From Paenibacillus sp. GSMTC-2017 (lineage in GTDB: Bacteria > Bacillota > Bacilli > Paenibacillales > Paenibacillaceae): 64,000 bases of DNA. The stretch lies in NCBI RefSeq assembly GCF_016019935.1, contig NZ_JAECMT010000003.1:788208-852207 (forward strand), read 5' to 3'. Made by a program: the position numbers and the translations under genes. The notes beneath the pieces are model-generated. The model did no database searches, had not been told where the DNA came from, and saw nothing but the letters and a program-made list of their open reading frames with translations. Each line of letters opens with the position of its first letter. Positions within the stretch are counted from its first letter, which is position 1. This document shows, in pieces, positions 42,581 through 51,307 of the stretch.

Positions 42581-44092
42581 ATGTCTATTCGGCTTCGCCT
42601 AACATTATGGTATTCGGGACTTCTTGCGGTGACGCTGCTCGTATTTGGAGTTATTGTGTATTCTTTTTTAAGTTGGAATACGTTTGATGATCTTCGAGAG
42701 CAAGTGAAGGGACAAAGTGATAATCTCGGTATAAGTGGCAGGTTTACTTTCAATACGCTCAAACTTGATTTGGATCGGCGAATCGAAGATAAAGATATGT
42801 ACGTTCAACTCATTAATTACAAAGAAGGTGTCATTCGCCAGTCGAGTAATTTGAAAGAGCAAAATACCGTTATTCCTTATCCGGAAGCAGCTGCAAATCC
42901 ACAATCTGAATTTGTAGAGTTCCCAATTCGTATAGGTAAGTCAAGTTATACGATGGTCACATATCAGCGACCAATAACGATTAATAACGAGCTTGTTGGT
43001 CTATTACAAGTCGGTGCAATTGCGTACAACGAAGAAAAATTTCTCAGCGGTCTTCGGACTTCACTCATTTTCTCATCGTTGGTCGTTGTGCTTATAGCCT
43101 TTACAATTGGTATGATCATTGCAAAACAAGCATTACGCCCTATTGGGAGAGTTATTCGGGCAACTCAGCAAATAGAGAAAGGTTCTGATCTTAGTGTTCG
43201 TATTCCTTCAGCAGGACCGAAGGACGAGATTAGTCTGCTCGTAGATACACTTAATTCCATGCTCTCTAGACTAGAGAAAGCATATAATGAACTTGATGAA
43301 GCTTATATGGCTCAAAGAAGATTCGTTTCCGATGCTTCGCACGAGCTTCGTACGCCGCTTACAACCATACGTGGCAATATTGATTTGCTTGAGAAAATGT
43401 GGAGTAGAGCGCAACAATCCCATCATTCTGCTGAAGGAACCGAGGCTGCGTTACTGTTAAATGCGGAGCATTGGAATCTGTCGAACGAAGCGATGTCGGA
43501 TATTTCTGCTGAAGCGAAACGAATGACTAGTTTAGTCGGTGATCTTCTAGCTCTTGCTCGCGCTGATGCAGGACATAGAGTGGAAAAGGAGCAGCTTGAA
43601 TTGTTGCCTTTGACCGAGGAAGTTGTACGAAGAGCAATGTTATTGCCGCGTACTGCTGAGTGGCGTGTAGGTGATTTGGAATTGTTGAAAGGTTTTAAGG
43701 TACACGGAAACTATAATTATTTGCAGCAATTGTTATTTATTTTTATTGAAAATGCATTTAAATATACACCAGACGGCTATGTGGAGTTAAGTTCAGTTCG
43801 TAAAGACGATTATATCGGTTGGAGAATTCAAGATACCGGCATTGGTATGAATCAAGATGAGATTCCACGTATCTTTGACCGCTTCTACAGAGCGGATGAA
43901 TCACGTGGTGTTACTGTCGGCACTGGACTTGGATTATCGATTGCCAAATGGATATTGGATGAGCATAAAGGTTCCGTTGAGGTAGTAACAGGGGAGAATG
44001 AAGGGACAACATTCATCATATGGCTTCCAATAGACTTTTCTGAGAGCAGAGATTCGACTATAATAAAAGAAACAGACTTAGTAGAGGGATAA
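42581..44092 (+). CDS. Sensor histidine kinase, partner of the OmpR-type regulator
   Basis: A 503-residue kinase with two transmembrane helices (about residues 8-30 and 165-185) enclosing an extracellular sensor of about 130 residues. HAMP follows, then the H-box RRFVSDASHELRTPLTTIRGNIDLL near residue 255 and HATPase boxes (N box IENAFKYTPDG, DTGIGM, GTGLGLSIAK). The H-box domain contains an insert with many His, Gln and Ala (SRAQQSHHSAEGTEAALL). It starts 3 bp after the regulator. The stimulus is unknown; envelope stress is suggested by the adjacent htrA. Confidence 0.9.
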   Translation: MSIRLRLTLWYSGLLAVTLLVFGVIVYSFLSWNTFDDLREQVKGQSDNLGISGRFTFNTLKLDLDRRIEDKDMYVQLINYKEGVIRQSSNLKEQNTVIPYPEAAANPQSEFVEFPIRIGKSSYTMVTYQRPITINNELVGLLQVGAIAYNEEKFLSGLRTSLIFSSLVVVLIAFTIGMIIAKQALRPIGRVIRATQQIEKGSDLSVRIPSAGPKDEISLLVDTLNSMLSRLEKAYNELDEAYMAQRRFVSDASHELRTPLTTIRGNIDLLEKMWSRAQQSHHSAEGTEAALLLNAEHWNLSNEAMSDISAEAKRMTSLVGDLLALARADAGHRVEKEQLELLPLTEEVVRRAMLLPRTAEWRVGDLELLKGFKVHGNYNYLQQLLFIFIENAFKYTPDGYVELSSVRKDDYIGWRIQDTGIGMNQDEIPRIFDRFYRADESRGVTVGTGLGLSIAKWILDEHKGSVEVVTGENEGTTFIIWLPIDFSESRDSTIIKETDLVEG

Positions 44093-44134
44093 AACGTCCC
44101 GAAGCAGAGCGTTGTCAGAAAGCAGGTGCAAGAG

Positions 44135-45109
44135 ATGGAAATAGTGAAAATTTCGCCGCGAGGCTATTGCTATGGCGTTGTCGATGCGATGGTGCTTGCG
44201 CTGCAAACAGCTAAAAACTTGGAGCTTCCAAGACCTATTTATATTCTCGGTATGATTGTTCATAATGCTCATGTAACAGACGCCTTCGAGAAAGAAGGAG
44301 TTATTACGTTAGATGGTGCTAACCGACTTGAAATTATGGAACAGATTAACGAAGGAACGGTTATATTCACCGCTCATGGTGTGTCTCCAGAAGTACGTCA
44401 GATAGCAAGGGATAAGGGGCTGTCCGTTGTAGATGCTACTTGTCCTGATGTAACGAAGACACATGATCTGATTCGCGAGAAAACGGAAGCGGGCTACCAT
44501 ATCATTTATATCGGTAAAAAGGGTCATCCAGAGCCAGAAGGTGCAATTGGAGTTGCACCTGACTTTGTACATCTTATCGAGACAGAAGAGGAAATTGAAC
44601 ATCTTCAAGTACCTGAAGGTAAAATAATCATTACAAATCAAACGACGATGTCCCAATGGGATATTCGTATTATTATTAATAAGCTAGTTGAAAAGTTTCC
44701 TCATGCCGAAGTGCACAATGAGATTTGTTTGGCGACACAAGTTCGCCAAGAAGCAGTTGCAGATCAAGCGGGAACGGCACAGCTTTGTATAGTAGTAGGT
44801 GATCCGCGTAGTAATAACTCTAATCGTCTAGCGCAAGTTTCGGAGGAAATTGCTGGTGTGAAAGCATATCGTATCTCAGATGTTAGTGAGATTAATCAGG
44901 AATGGCTTCAAGGGATTGATCGAGTAGCCGTCACTTCGGGTGCATCTACGCCAACTCCGCTAACAAAAGAGGTTATTACGTATTTGGAACAATATGATTA
45001 TCGTGATCCTTCTACATGGGAAATTGTTAGAACAGTCAATATGAATAAATTGCTTCCGAACATTCGTGTAAAAACGGTTGAGAGCAAGGAAGCACCAGTA
45101 ACACCATAA
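44135..45109 (+). CDS. ispH: IspH, 4-hydroxy-3-methylbut-2-enyl diphosphate reductase
   Basis: Last enzyme of the MEP pathway, making IPP and DMAPP for isoprenoids, including the menaquinone side chain. The 324-residue iron-sulfur enzyme has its three cluster cysteines at Cys12 (GYCYGVVDA), Cys103 (VVDATCPDV) and Cys198 (HNEICLAT), plus the HGVSPEVR and [10 protein letters not shown] blocks. ATG 44135 is chosen because GCAGGTG lies 6 bp upstream; GTG 44126 has no ribosome binding site. It is followed by a very long palindromic terminator. Confidence 0.94.
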   Translation: MEIVKISPRGYCYGVVDAMVLALQTAKNLELPRPIYILGMIVHNAHVTDAFEKEGVITLDGANRLEIMEQINEGTVIFTAHGVSPEVRQIARDKGLSVVDATCPDVTKTHDLIREKTEAGYHIIYIGKKGHPEPEGAIGVAPDFVHLIETEEEIEHLQVPEGKIIITNQTTMSQWDIRIIINKLVEKFPHAEVHNEICLATQVRQEAVADQAGTAQLCIVVGDPRSNNSNRLAQVSEEIAGVKAYRISDVSEINQEWLQGIDRVAVTSGASTPTPLTKEVITYLEQYDYRDPSTWEIVRTVNMNKLLPNIRVKTVESKEAPVTP

Positions 45110-45120
45110 AGCTAACAGAA

Positions 45121-45171
45121 GGCGAAATGCCCTAAGTAGATTAATCTACTTAGGGCATTTCGCCCTTTTTT
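45121..45171. terminator. Long perfect palindromic terminator after ispH
   Basis: Bases 45121-45164 are a perfect 44-bp palindrome with a TTAA centre and 22-base arms (GGCGAAATGCCC... to ...GGGCATTTCGCC), followed by six T. Confidence 0.9.
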
Positions 45172-45804
45172 ATTTTATTTTTATTGAACATAATTCGTCC
45201 TCACTTAAAACAAAACCAAAATGGAGACTTTCTGAAACAACAATTAAATCATTGGGCATTTCTAACATCAATTTCATGGCTCTAGCAATACTAATTATAA
45301 AATAAGTACAAATTATAATTGATTGTTGAATGCCTAAAGTTTTCATGTCTACTTTAATTGTGAACTAAGCGAAATTAAAAGTATATATACGTCCTTTTTC
45401 AAAGGTTGAAAGATGAATTTGTAATTTAGGTGTAAAAATACATCTATAACCGTGGATAGTCAGATTTTTGGAGATTCTAAGTGTAAAAATGTACTTATTT
45501 ATTTGTATCCTCCTGATGATCTCTAGCACTCGTTTGTTTTCCGTATCATTCTGAGCACCTACACAATACTGGTCATCTCTATAAGATCCGCTGGAGAGAG
45601 AGTATTCCAAATATGTGACAAAGAAAGTACAGAACCCGTTAAGGTATTGACTACGGCTATAAATTTAGTTATATTTACTTTAGTAATTAAAAGCGTAGAA
45701 GCTTAAAAGCCAAAAAGCTTAAAAGTGCGAAAGTAAATTTTGGATAATAGCATTAAACTTGCAAAAGAAGATGATGATAAAACAAATATAGAGGAGCGAT
45801 TACG
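45172..45804. other. AT-rich region with possible decayed minus-strand genes
   Basis: No plus-strand gene. The minus strand holds two adjacent open frames. One runs over 45365-45610 (81 codons, TTG start, no ribosome binding site) and the other over 45170-45346 (58 codons, ATG start, weak ribosome binding site, sharing its stop region with the T run of the ispH terminator). Their amino acid use looks plausible (LEIIRRIQINKYIFTLRIS; MLEMPNDLIVVSESLHFGFV), but I know no family. Bases 45690-45732 carry repeated AAAAGCTTAAAAG-like units. This could be a degraded insertion upstream of the DAHP synthase gene. Confidence 0.4.
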
Positions 45805-46869
45805 ATGATCGTAATAACAAAATCAAACATTGAAGAGGGCCGAATTGGGGAAATAGTAGCACAGATTGAAAATGCAGGTTTGCAAGCGCATGTATCGATA
45901 GGTACAGATCGAACTGTAATCGGAATAATTGGGAAGGCTGAGCCTACACTTGCGGAACATTTGCGCCAAATGAAAGGTGTTGACAATGTGATTAAAATTT
46001 CGAAATCATACAAATTAGCAAGTCGTGATTTCCATCCTGACGATACGATCATCGATATTAAAGGAGTTAAAATCGGTGGAAGTAACTTAGTTGTAATGGG
46101 TGGACCTTGTGCCGTAGAAAATGCAGAGCAAATTGATGAGATCGCAAGACTTGTAAAGGCAGCGGGCGGTCAAGTGCTGCGCGGAGGTGCATTTAAGCCT
46201 AGAACGGGACCATACAGCTTCCAAGGTGTCGGTGTAGAGGGACTAGCGATGATGGCCGAAGCGGGCAAGAAACATGGACTTCTCACAATAACTGAAGTTA
46301 TGACTCCTGAATATGTGGATGTGTGTGCTGAATACGCCGATATATTGCAGGTTGGAACTCGTAATATGCAAAACTTTGATTTGCTACGTAAGTTAGGTAC
46401 CATTCAAACTCCTGTTTTACTTAAAAGAGGATTCAGTTCAACTTATGATGAGTTTTTGAATGCTGCTGAATACATTTTGGCAGGCGGTAATCCAAACGTT
46501 ATGCTCTGTGAGCGTGGCATAAGAACGTTTGAGACGTACACAAGAAATACGCTCGATTTAACGGCAATTCCAGTATTGCAGTCACTTAGCCATCTACCTG
46601 TTATTTCTGACCCTAGCCACGGGACAGGACGTCGTGAACTGGTTGAGCCGATGTGTAAAGCTTCTGTAGCAGCTGGTGCGAACGGACTAATTGTTGAGAT
46701 GCATACAGATCCGGACAATTCGATGACAGGAGACGGCGTTCAATCGTTGTTCCCAGATCAGTTCGCAGCCTTACTGAAAGATTTAGCGCTTCTAGCTCCG
46801 ATTGTTGGCAAGGAGTTTAACACGGAGAAAGCGCCAGCAGATGCATTTAAAGAATGGAAAATCGTTTAA
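45805..46869 (+). CDS. 3-deoxy-7-phosphoheptulonate synthase (DAHP synthase, Thermotoga-like type)
   Basis: First enzyme of the shikimate pathway: phosphoenolpyruvate plus erythrose 4-phosphate gives DAHP. The 354-residue protein has an N-terminal ferredoxin-like regulatory domain (about residues 1-68, MIVITKSNIEEGRIGEI) and the catalytic barrel with VVMGGPCAVEN, LRGGAFKPRTGPYSFQG, LKRGFSSTYDEF, CERGIRTFE and DPSHGTGRRE. There is no fused chorismate mutase, unlike B. subtilis AroA. The regulatory domain is the type that mediates Tyr/Phe feedback. It is preceded by the AT-rich gap and GAGGAG, and followed by a terminator. Confidence 0.93.
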   Translation: MIVITKSNIEEGRIGEIVAQIENAGLQAHVSIGTDRTVIGIIGKAEPTLAEHLRQMKGVDNVIKISKSYKLASRDFHPDDTIIDIKGVKIGGSNLVVMGGPCAVENAEQIDEIARLVKAAGGQVLRGGAFKPRTGPYSFQGVGVEGLAMMAEAGKKHGLLTITEVMTPEYVDVCAEYADILQVGTRNMQNFDLLRKLGTIQTPVLLKRGFSSTYDEFLNAAEYILAGGNPNVMLCERGIRTFETYTRNTLDLTAIPVLQSLSHLPVISDPSHGTGRRELVEPMCKASVAAGANGLIVEMHTDPDNSMTGDGVQSLFPDQFAALLKDLALLAPIVGKEFNTEKAPADAFKEWKIV

Positions 46870-46881
46870 CGTCGTTTCATC

Positions 46882-46914
46882 AACCCGTCTTCCTTTGTAG
46901 GGAGGCGGGTTTTC
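46882..46914 (+). terminator. Terminator after the DAHP synthase gene
   Basis: AACCCG and CGGGTT outer arms with an inner CTTCC/GGGAG helix, then TTTT. Confidence 0.75.
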
Positions 46915-46961
46915 TATGACTATCCGCGAAAACGCTGTCATTTTTAATGGAAGATGATAGT

Positions 46962-47000
46962 TGTGAGTTTACCTGACATGACTTCAAAAAATACCTGACA
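46962..47000 (+). promoter_or_regulatory. GlnR/TnrA-type operators upstream of glnA
   Basis: TGTGA-N7-TGACA at 46962-46978 is an exact match to the GlnR/TnrA consensus TGTNA-N7-TNACA. A second, weaker site (TCAAA-N7-TGACA) lies at 46984-47000, exactly 22 bp further, and ends 7 bp before the -35. Both contain the sequence ACCTGACATG. The spacing of two helical turns suggests cooperative binding. Confidence 0.78.
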
Positions 47001-47006
47001 TGGCTA

Positions 47007-47036
47007 TTGACGGGGGTTTAAAAGTAGATTTATAAT
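47007..47036 (+). promoter_or_regulatory. Sigma-A promoter of glnA
   Basis: TTGACG at 47007-47012 and TATAAT at 47031-47036, spacer 18 bp. The leader is about 70 nt. Confidence 0.75.
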
Positions 47037-47114
47037 AACGACAAGGTTAAGAGAGATTTAATGAACATTAAATACTCAAACACTAATAAATGTTCGGAAA
47101 TGGAGGAAGTTTAG

Positions 47115-48539
47115 ATGTCAGTTCAAAAAGTATTAGAGCAAATCAAAGAAAAAAACATTCAGTTCGTAGATTTCCGTTTTGTAGATCTTTCCGGAGGTGC
47201 TCATCACATCACGTTGCCTGCTTCGGAGGTAGATGCTGATACTTTCGTGAACGGCGTAGCTTTCGACGGCTCCTCAATCCCTGGCTTCCGCGGTATCGAA
47301 GAATCCGATATGGTAATGATGCCAGATCCAGAATCCGTATTTATTGATCCTTTTACAAGTCATCCAACATTGAACATTATGAGCAACATCCATACACCAG
47401 ACGGCGAGCGTTATGACCGCGATCCACGTAGCATCGCTCAAAGAGCTGAAGAGTACCTACAAACAACTGGTATCGGAACTACAGCGTTTTTCGCACCTGA
47501 ATCCGAGTTCTTCATTTTCGACGATGTTCGTTATGAAAGCACGATGCACTCTTCTTCCTACTCAGTTGACTCCGAGGAAGCGGCTTGGAACTCCAACCGT
47601 AAAGAAGAAGGCGGAAACCTAGGCTTCAAGATTCCTGTAAAAGGCGGCTATGTTCCAGTAGCTCCATTCGATACACAACAAGATATCCGTAGTGAAATGG
47701 TTCGTTTGATGCAAGAATCCGGTTTGCGCGTAGAGCGTCATCACCATGAAGTTTCTACTGCTGGTGCTGCTGAAATCAACTTCCGTTTCGATACACTTAC
47801 AAAAACAGCTGATAACCTTTTGAAATATAAATACATTATCCATAACACAGCTCGTCAATGGGGCAAAGTAGCAACATTTATGCCAAAACCATTGTTCGGC
47901 GACAACGGAAGCGGTATGCACGTTCATACTTCCATCTTTGATGGCGACACTCCATTGTTCTACGATAACAAGGAGTACGCTAACCTAAGCAAGATGGCTA
48001 TGAGCTACATCGCTGGTGTTCTATACCATGCTCCAGCTTTGATCGCGATCACTAACCCAAGTACAAACTCCTTCAAACGTCTCGTTCCTGGCTATGAAGC
48101 ACCTGTTAACTTGGTATTCTCTAAAGGTAACCGTTCTGCTGCGGTACGTATTCCAATCGCTGCTGTTACGCCAAAAGGTTGTCGTATCGAATTCCGTACT
48201 CCGGATTCCACAGCTAACCCTTACCTAGCATTCGCAGCAATGTTGCTAGCTGGTCTTGATGGTATTAAGAAAGGTCTTGATCCTGTAGCACTAGGATATG
48301 GCCCATTCGACAAAAACATCTACGACCTTCCAGAAGAAGAGAAAAAAGAAATTCGCAGCGTTCCTGGATCTCTTGATGAAGCGCTTGACGCTCTTGAAGC
48401 AGATTCCGGCTTCCTTACAGAAAGCGGCGTATTTACTCAAGACTTCATCGATAACTATGTTGCACTTAAACGTTCTGAAGCAAAAGCTGTTGCAATCCGT
48501 ATTCACCCGCACGAGTTCGCACTATACTTCGGTTGCTAA
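47115..48539 (+). CDS. glnA: Glutamine synthetase, type I (GSI-beta-like)
   Basis: Makes glutamine from glutamate and ammonia. The 474-residue enzyme has FVDLSGGAHHITLPASEVD, FDGSSIPGFRGIEESDM, the metal-site GDNGSGMHVHTS and the Glu flap NRSAAVRIPIA. B. subtilis GlnA (GSI-alpha) has 444 residues and lacks the mid-protein insertion. This one is E. coli-sized, carries the insertion (around NRKEEGGNLGFKIPVKGGY) and the motif KNIYDLPEEEKKEI with Tyr403, which corresponds to the adenylylation site of GSI-beta. No glnR or glnE gene is adjacent. It is monocistronic behind a GlnR/TnrA-type operator. Confidence 0.93.
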   Translation: MSVQKVLEQIKEKNIQFVDFRFVDLSGGAHHITLPASEVDADTFVNGVAFDGSSIPGFRGIEESDMVMMPDPESVFIDPFTSHPTLNIMSNIHTPDGERYDRDPRSIAQRAEEYLQTTGIGTTAFFAPESEFFIFDDVRYESTMHSSSYSVDSEEAAWNSNRKEEGGNLGFKIPVKGGYVPVAPFDTQQDIRSEMVRLMQESGLRVERHHHEVSTAGAAEINFRFDTLTKTADNLLKYKYIIHNTARQWGKVATFMPKPLFGDNGSGMHVHTSIFDGDTPLFYDNKEYANLSKMAMSYIAGVLYHAPALIAITNPSTNSFKRLVPGYEAPVNLVFSKGNRSAAVRIPIAAVTPKGCRIEFRTPDSTANPYLAFAAMLLAGLDGIKKGLDPVALGYGPFDKNIYDLPEEEKKEIRSVPGSLDEALDALEADSGFLTESGVFTQDFIDNYVALKRSEAKAVAIRIHPHEFALYFGC

Positions 48540-48558
48540 TCCCAATCGTGTAAAAATT

Positions 48559-48588
48559 GAAACGAGTCCTTCTGGGCTCGTTTCTTTT
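48559..48588 (+). terminator. Terminator after glnA
   Basis: GAAACGAG and CTCGTTTC with a CC/GG closing pair inside, then TTTT. Confidence 0.82.
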
Positions 48589-48673
48589 ATCTATTTAATG
48601 ACGAAAATCCGAATAATTGATGAAGTCTAACGTAATTATGTTCGACTTTTTTCCAATATTATACGAATTCTAC

Positions 48674-48702
48674 TTGATGCAGACGTTCAAAATTGCTATT
48701 AT
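48674..48702 (+). promoter_or_regulatory. Probable sigma-A promoter of serC
   Basis: TTGATG at 48674-48679 and TATTAT at 48697-48702, spacer 17 bp. Confidence 0.5.
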
Positions 48703-48742
48703 AGCGATATCCTATTAATAGAAGAAGGGTGGAGACGTATAA

Positions 48743-49828
48743 ATGACACGTGCATATAACTTTAATGCAGGACCAGCAGCTATACCGCTCGAAGTATTGC
48801 AGAAAGCTCAGGAGCAATTCGTTGATTTTCAGGGCGCAGGCATGTCGATCATGGAGATGTCTCACAGAAGTGCATTGTACGAACAAGTTAATAACGAAGC
48901 GCAGTCACTTTTACGCGAGTTGTATAGCATCCCAGATAACTATCACGTTCTTTTCCTTCAAGGTGGAGCAAGTACTCAATTTGCTATGTTACCAATGAAT
49001 CTATTACGTGCAGGACAGCCAGCAGCATATGTTCATACAGGTGCATGGGCGGACAAAGCGATTAAAGAAGCGAAATTAGTCGGAGAGACGGTTATTGCTG
49101 CTTCTTCAGCGTCTGACAACTTTATGCGTACGCCAAGCTTGTCGGAAATTGTAGTGCCTTCTAACGCATCTTACCTTCATCTAACGTCGAACGAAACGAT
49201 CGGCGGAACTCAGTTTCATGAGTTTCCGAATACGGGAGAAATTCCACTTATCGTAGATATGTCGAGTGACATCTTAAGTCGTCCTGTAGATGTAAGCAAG
49301 TTTGGAGTCATTTATGCAGGAGCACAAAAAAATCTAGGACCATCGGGTGTAACTGTCGTCATTATTCGTGATGATTTGGCAAAAGACAGTCCGAAGTCGA
49401 TTCCTACAATGTTACGTTATGATACACACACAAAGAGTAATTCACTATACAATACACCGCCATCTTTTGCGGTTTACATGGTAAGCCTTACGCTGAAATG
49501 GATTAAAGAAAAAGGCGGCATCGCTCAGCTAGAACAGTTCAATCGTGACAAAACGAAACTTATCTATGATGCAATTGATGGAAGCGGAGGTTTCTATCAA
49601 GGTTGTGCACAAGTAGATAGCCGTTCATTGATGAATATAACGTTCCGCTTAGGTAATGAAGAGTTGGAAAAACAATTTATTAAAGAATCAGAAGCACAAG
49701 GATTTGTTGGACTTAAGGGACACCGTGATGTAGGCGGATTACGTGCTTCCACTTATAATGCAGTTACACTTGAGAGCTGCCAAGCACTTGCACAATTTAT
49801 GACACAGTTCCAAAAGAAAAACGGTTAA
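48743..49828 (+). CDS. serC: Phosphoserine aminotransferase
   Basis: PLP enzyme of serine synthesis (3-phosphohydroxypyruvate to phosphoserine). The 361-residue class V aminotransferase has the N-terminal YNFNAGPAAIPLEVLQKAQ, MSIMEMSHRS, the cofactor loop LQGGASTQFAM and the PLP Lys in IYAGAQKNLGPSGVTVV. The C-terminal LKGHRDVGGLRASTYNAV is typical. It is monocistronic with its own promoter and terminator. Confidence 0.95.
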   Translation: MTRAYNFNAGPAAIPLEVLQKAQEQFVDFQGAGMSIMEMSHRSALYEQVNNEAQSLLRELYSIPDNYHVLFLQGGASTQFAMLPMNLLRAGQPAAYVHTGAWADKAIKEAKLVGETVIAASSASDNFMRTPSLSEIVVPSNASYLHLTSNETIGGTQFHEFPNTGEIPLIVDMSSDILSRPVDVSKFGVIYAGAQKNLGPSGVTVVIIRDDLAKDSPKSIPTMLRYDTHTKSNSLYNTPPSFAVYMVSLTLKWIKEKGGIAQLEQFNRDKTKLIYDAIDGSGGFYQGCAQVDSRSLMNITFRLGNEELEKQFIKESEAQGFVGLKGHRDVGGLRASTYNAVTLESCQALAQFMTQFQKKNG

Positions 49829-49835
49829 TCCTATT

Positions 49836-49881
49836 AAAATACCGCTCGATCATCGATTATTCGATGACTGAGCGGTATTTT
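49836..49881. terminator. Terminator between serC and the response regulator
   Basis: AAATACCGCTC and GAGCGGTATTT arms, with a nested ATCATCGA/TCGATGA helix and T run. It can serve both convergent genes. Confidence 0.88.
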
Positions 49882-49890
49882 TTATATCGA

Positions 49891-50607
49891 TTATCCAAAC
49901 GAAAGTGAGTTTAAATGTGGACAGTACATTTTGTACCCAACGTTTCGTACGGTTTTAATATATTCGGGTGACCGTGCATTAATTTCGAGCTTGTCCCGAA
50001 GATGACTAATGTGTACATCTACAATTCTAGTATCTCCGAGGAAATGATAGTCCCAAACACCATGTAGCAATTGTTGACGGCTTAACACTTTTCCTTTATG
50101 TCTACAAAGGAATAAGAGCAATTCGAATTCTTTTGGTGTCAGCTCTACTGGCCTATCGTCAAGAAAAACTTGTCGTTGTTCGACATCAACATGAAGCCCA
50201 TTAATAGTGAAGGATATTTCGGTTATTGATCCTGGTATTGATTTTAGTCGTCTAAATAGAGCTTGAATACGCGATATAAGCTCATGTGGGCTAAACGGCT
50301 TTGTCATATAATCATCTGCGCCATTATCTAGTCCTGCGATTTTGTCTGTTACATCTTGTAATGCGCTCAGCATGATGACAGGGACAGCGTTATTTTGTTC
50401 ACGTAACTTTCGACAAACTTGGAGGCCATCCATTTTGCCAAGCATAAGATCTAGGACGATCAAATCAGGGCGGAAAGGCTGCAACATATCGAAGACAGCT
50501 TCACCATTACCTATGCATTTCACCTCATAACCAGCGCGTTTTAAATGAAATTCGATTAATAAAGAAATGGAAGGTTCGTCATCGACAATCAAAATCTTCT
50601 TTTGCAT
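49891..50607 (-). CDS. OmpR-family response regulator without adjacent kinase
   Basis: A 238-residue PhoP/YycF-like regulator. The receiver has ILIVDDEPSISLLIEFHLKRAGY, the phospho-acceptor in DLIVLDLMLGKMDG and KPFSPHELISRIQALFRR. The winged helix has VELTPKEFELLLFLCRHKGKVLSRQQLLHGVWDY and TRIVDVHISHLRDKLE. AAAGGAG before ATG 50607 fixes the start; the long frame from 50736 overlaps the divergent trmL start. No histidine kinase gene is next to it, so its partner is elsewhere. Confidence 0.9.
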   Translation of the reverse strand: MQKKILIVDDEPSISLLIEFHLKRAGYEVKCIGNGEAVFDMLQPFRPDLIVLDLMLGKMDGLQVCRKLREQNNAVPVIMLSALQDVTDKIAGLDNGADDYMTKPFSPHELISRIQALFRRLKSIPGSITEISFTINGLHVDVEQRQVFLDDRPVELTPKEFELLLFLCRHKGKVLSRQQLLHGVWDYHFLGDTRIVDVHISHLRDKLEINARSPEYIKTVRNVGYKMYCPHLNSLSFG

Positions 50608-50724
50608 AAGTTCAGCTCCTTTGCCACCTACTATATTGTATAGTATGATGGTAGACAGTTCGCAAAAGATTAACGGTACGTAAAGCGAATGTAAAATTAT
50701 AGTGTTTGAGGTGGGTATAGAGGC

Positions 50725-51189
50725 ATGGCATTTCATATCGTCTTAGTCGAGCCGGAAATTCCGGCAAACACAGGCAATATTGCTAGAACGTGCGCGGCAA
50801 CGGGAACGCATCTACATCTAGTTAGGCCACTTGGTTTCGATACGGATGACCGTACATTGAAGCGGGCTGGACTTGATTATTGGCATTCTGTTCATGTTCA
50901 TTATCATGATTCTTTTGATGAGGTCGTGCAAAAGTATCCGGAGGGACGGTTTCATTTCGCGAGTACGAGGGCGACGAAACTATATTCGGATTTCCACTAT
51001 AGGGACGGAGATTTTTTTGTATTTGGAAAAGAAACAAAAGGTCTACCGCAACAACTTATTGAAGACAATCTCGATACTTGCATTCGTATGCCGATGACAG
51101 ACAGTGTTCGATCATTGAATTTGTCAAATTCCGCAGCAATTGTTGTGTATGAAGCATTAAGGCAAATAGAATACCCTGGATTGCGCTAA
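50725..51189 (+). CDS. trmL: tRNA (cytidine(34)-2'-O)-methyltransferase TrmL
   Basis: A 154-residue SPOUT methyltransferase that 2'-O-methylates the wobble base of tRNA-Leu. The trefoil-knot motifs are visible: VEPEIPANTGNIARTCAATG at the N-terminus, FVFGKETKGLP mid-protein, and RMPMTDSVRSLNLSNSAAIVVYEALRQ at the C-terminus. The length fits the minimal YibK/CspR type. It is divergent from the response regulator gene, with a GAGGTGGG ribosome binding site. Confidence 0.92.
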   Translation: MAFHIVLVEPEIPANTGNIARTCAATGTHLHLVRPLGFDTDDRTLKRAGLDYWHSVHVHYHDSFDEVVQKYPEGRFHFASTRATKLYSDFHYRDGDFFVFGKETKGLPQQLIEDNLDTCIRMPMTDSVRSLNLSNSAAIVVYEALRQIEYPGLR

Positions 51190-51307
51190 TTGTGTGAATA
51201 TTGGAATTTAATTCAGTGAGAAGGAATTAGTCGATATATGTCGAAAGTGTATTATTGCAAAGGTTTCTCTAACTGCTAACAGACTAGACATAAAAGAGGT
51301 GAAACTG

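Noticed and set aside
45690..45732. AAAAGCTTAAAAG repeats as a CRISPR or iteron array
   Set aside because: Units are short and irregular without constant spacers; AT-rich slippage is enough to explain them.
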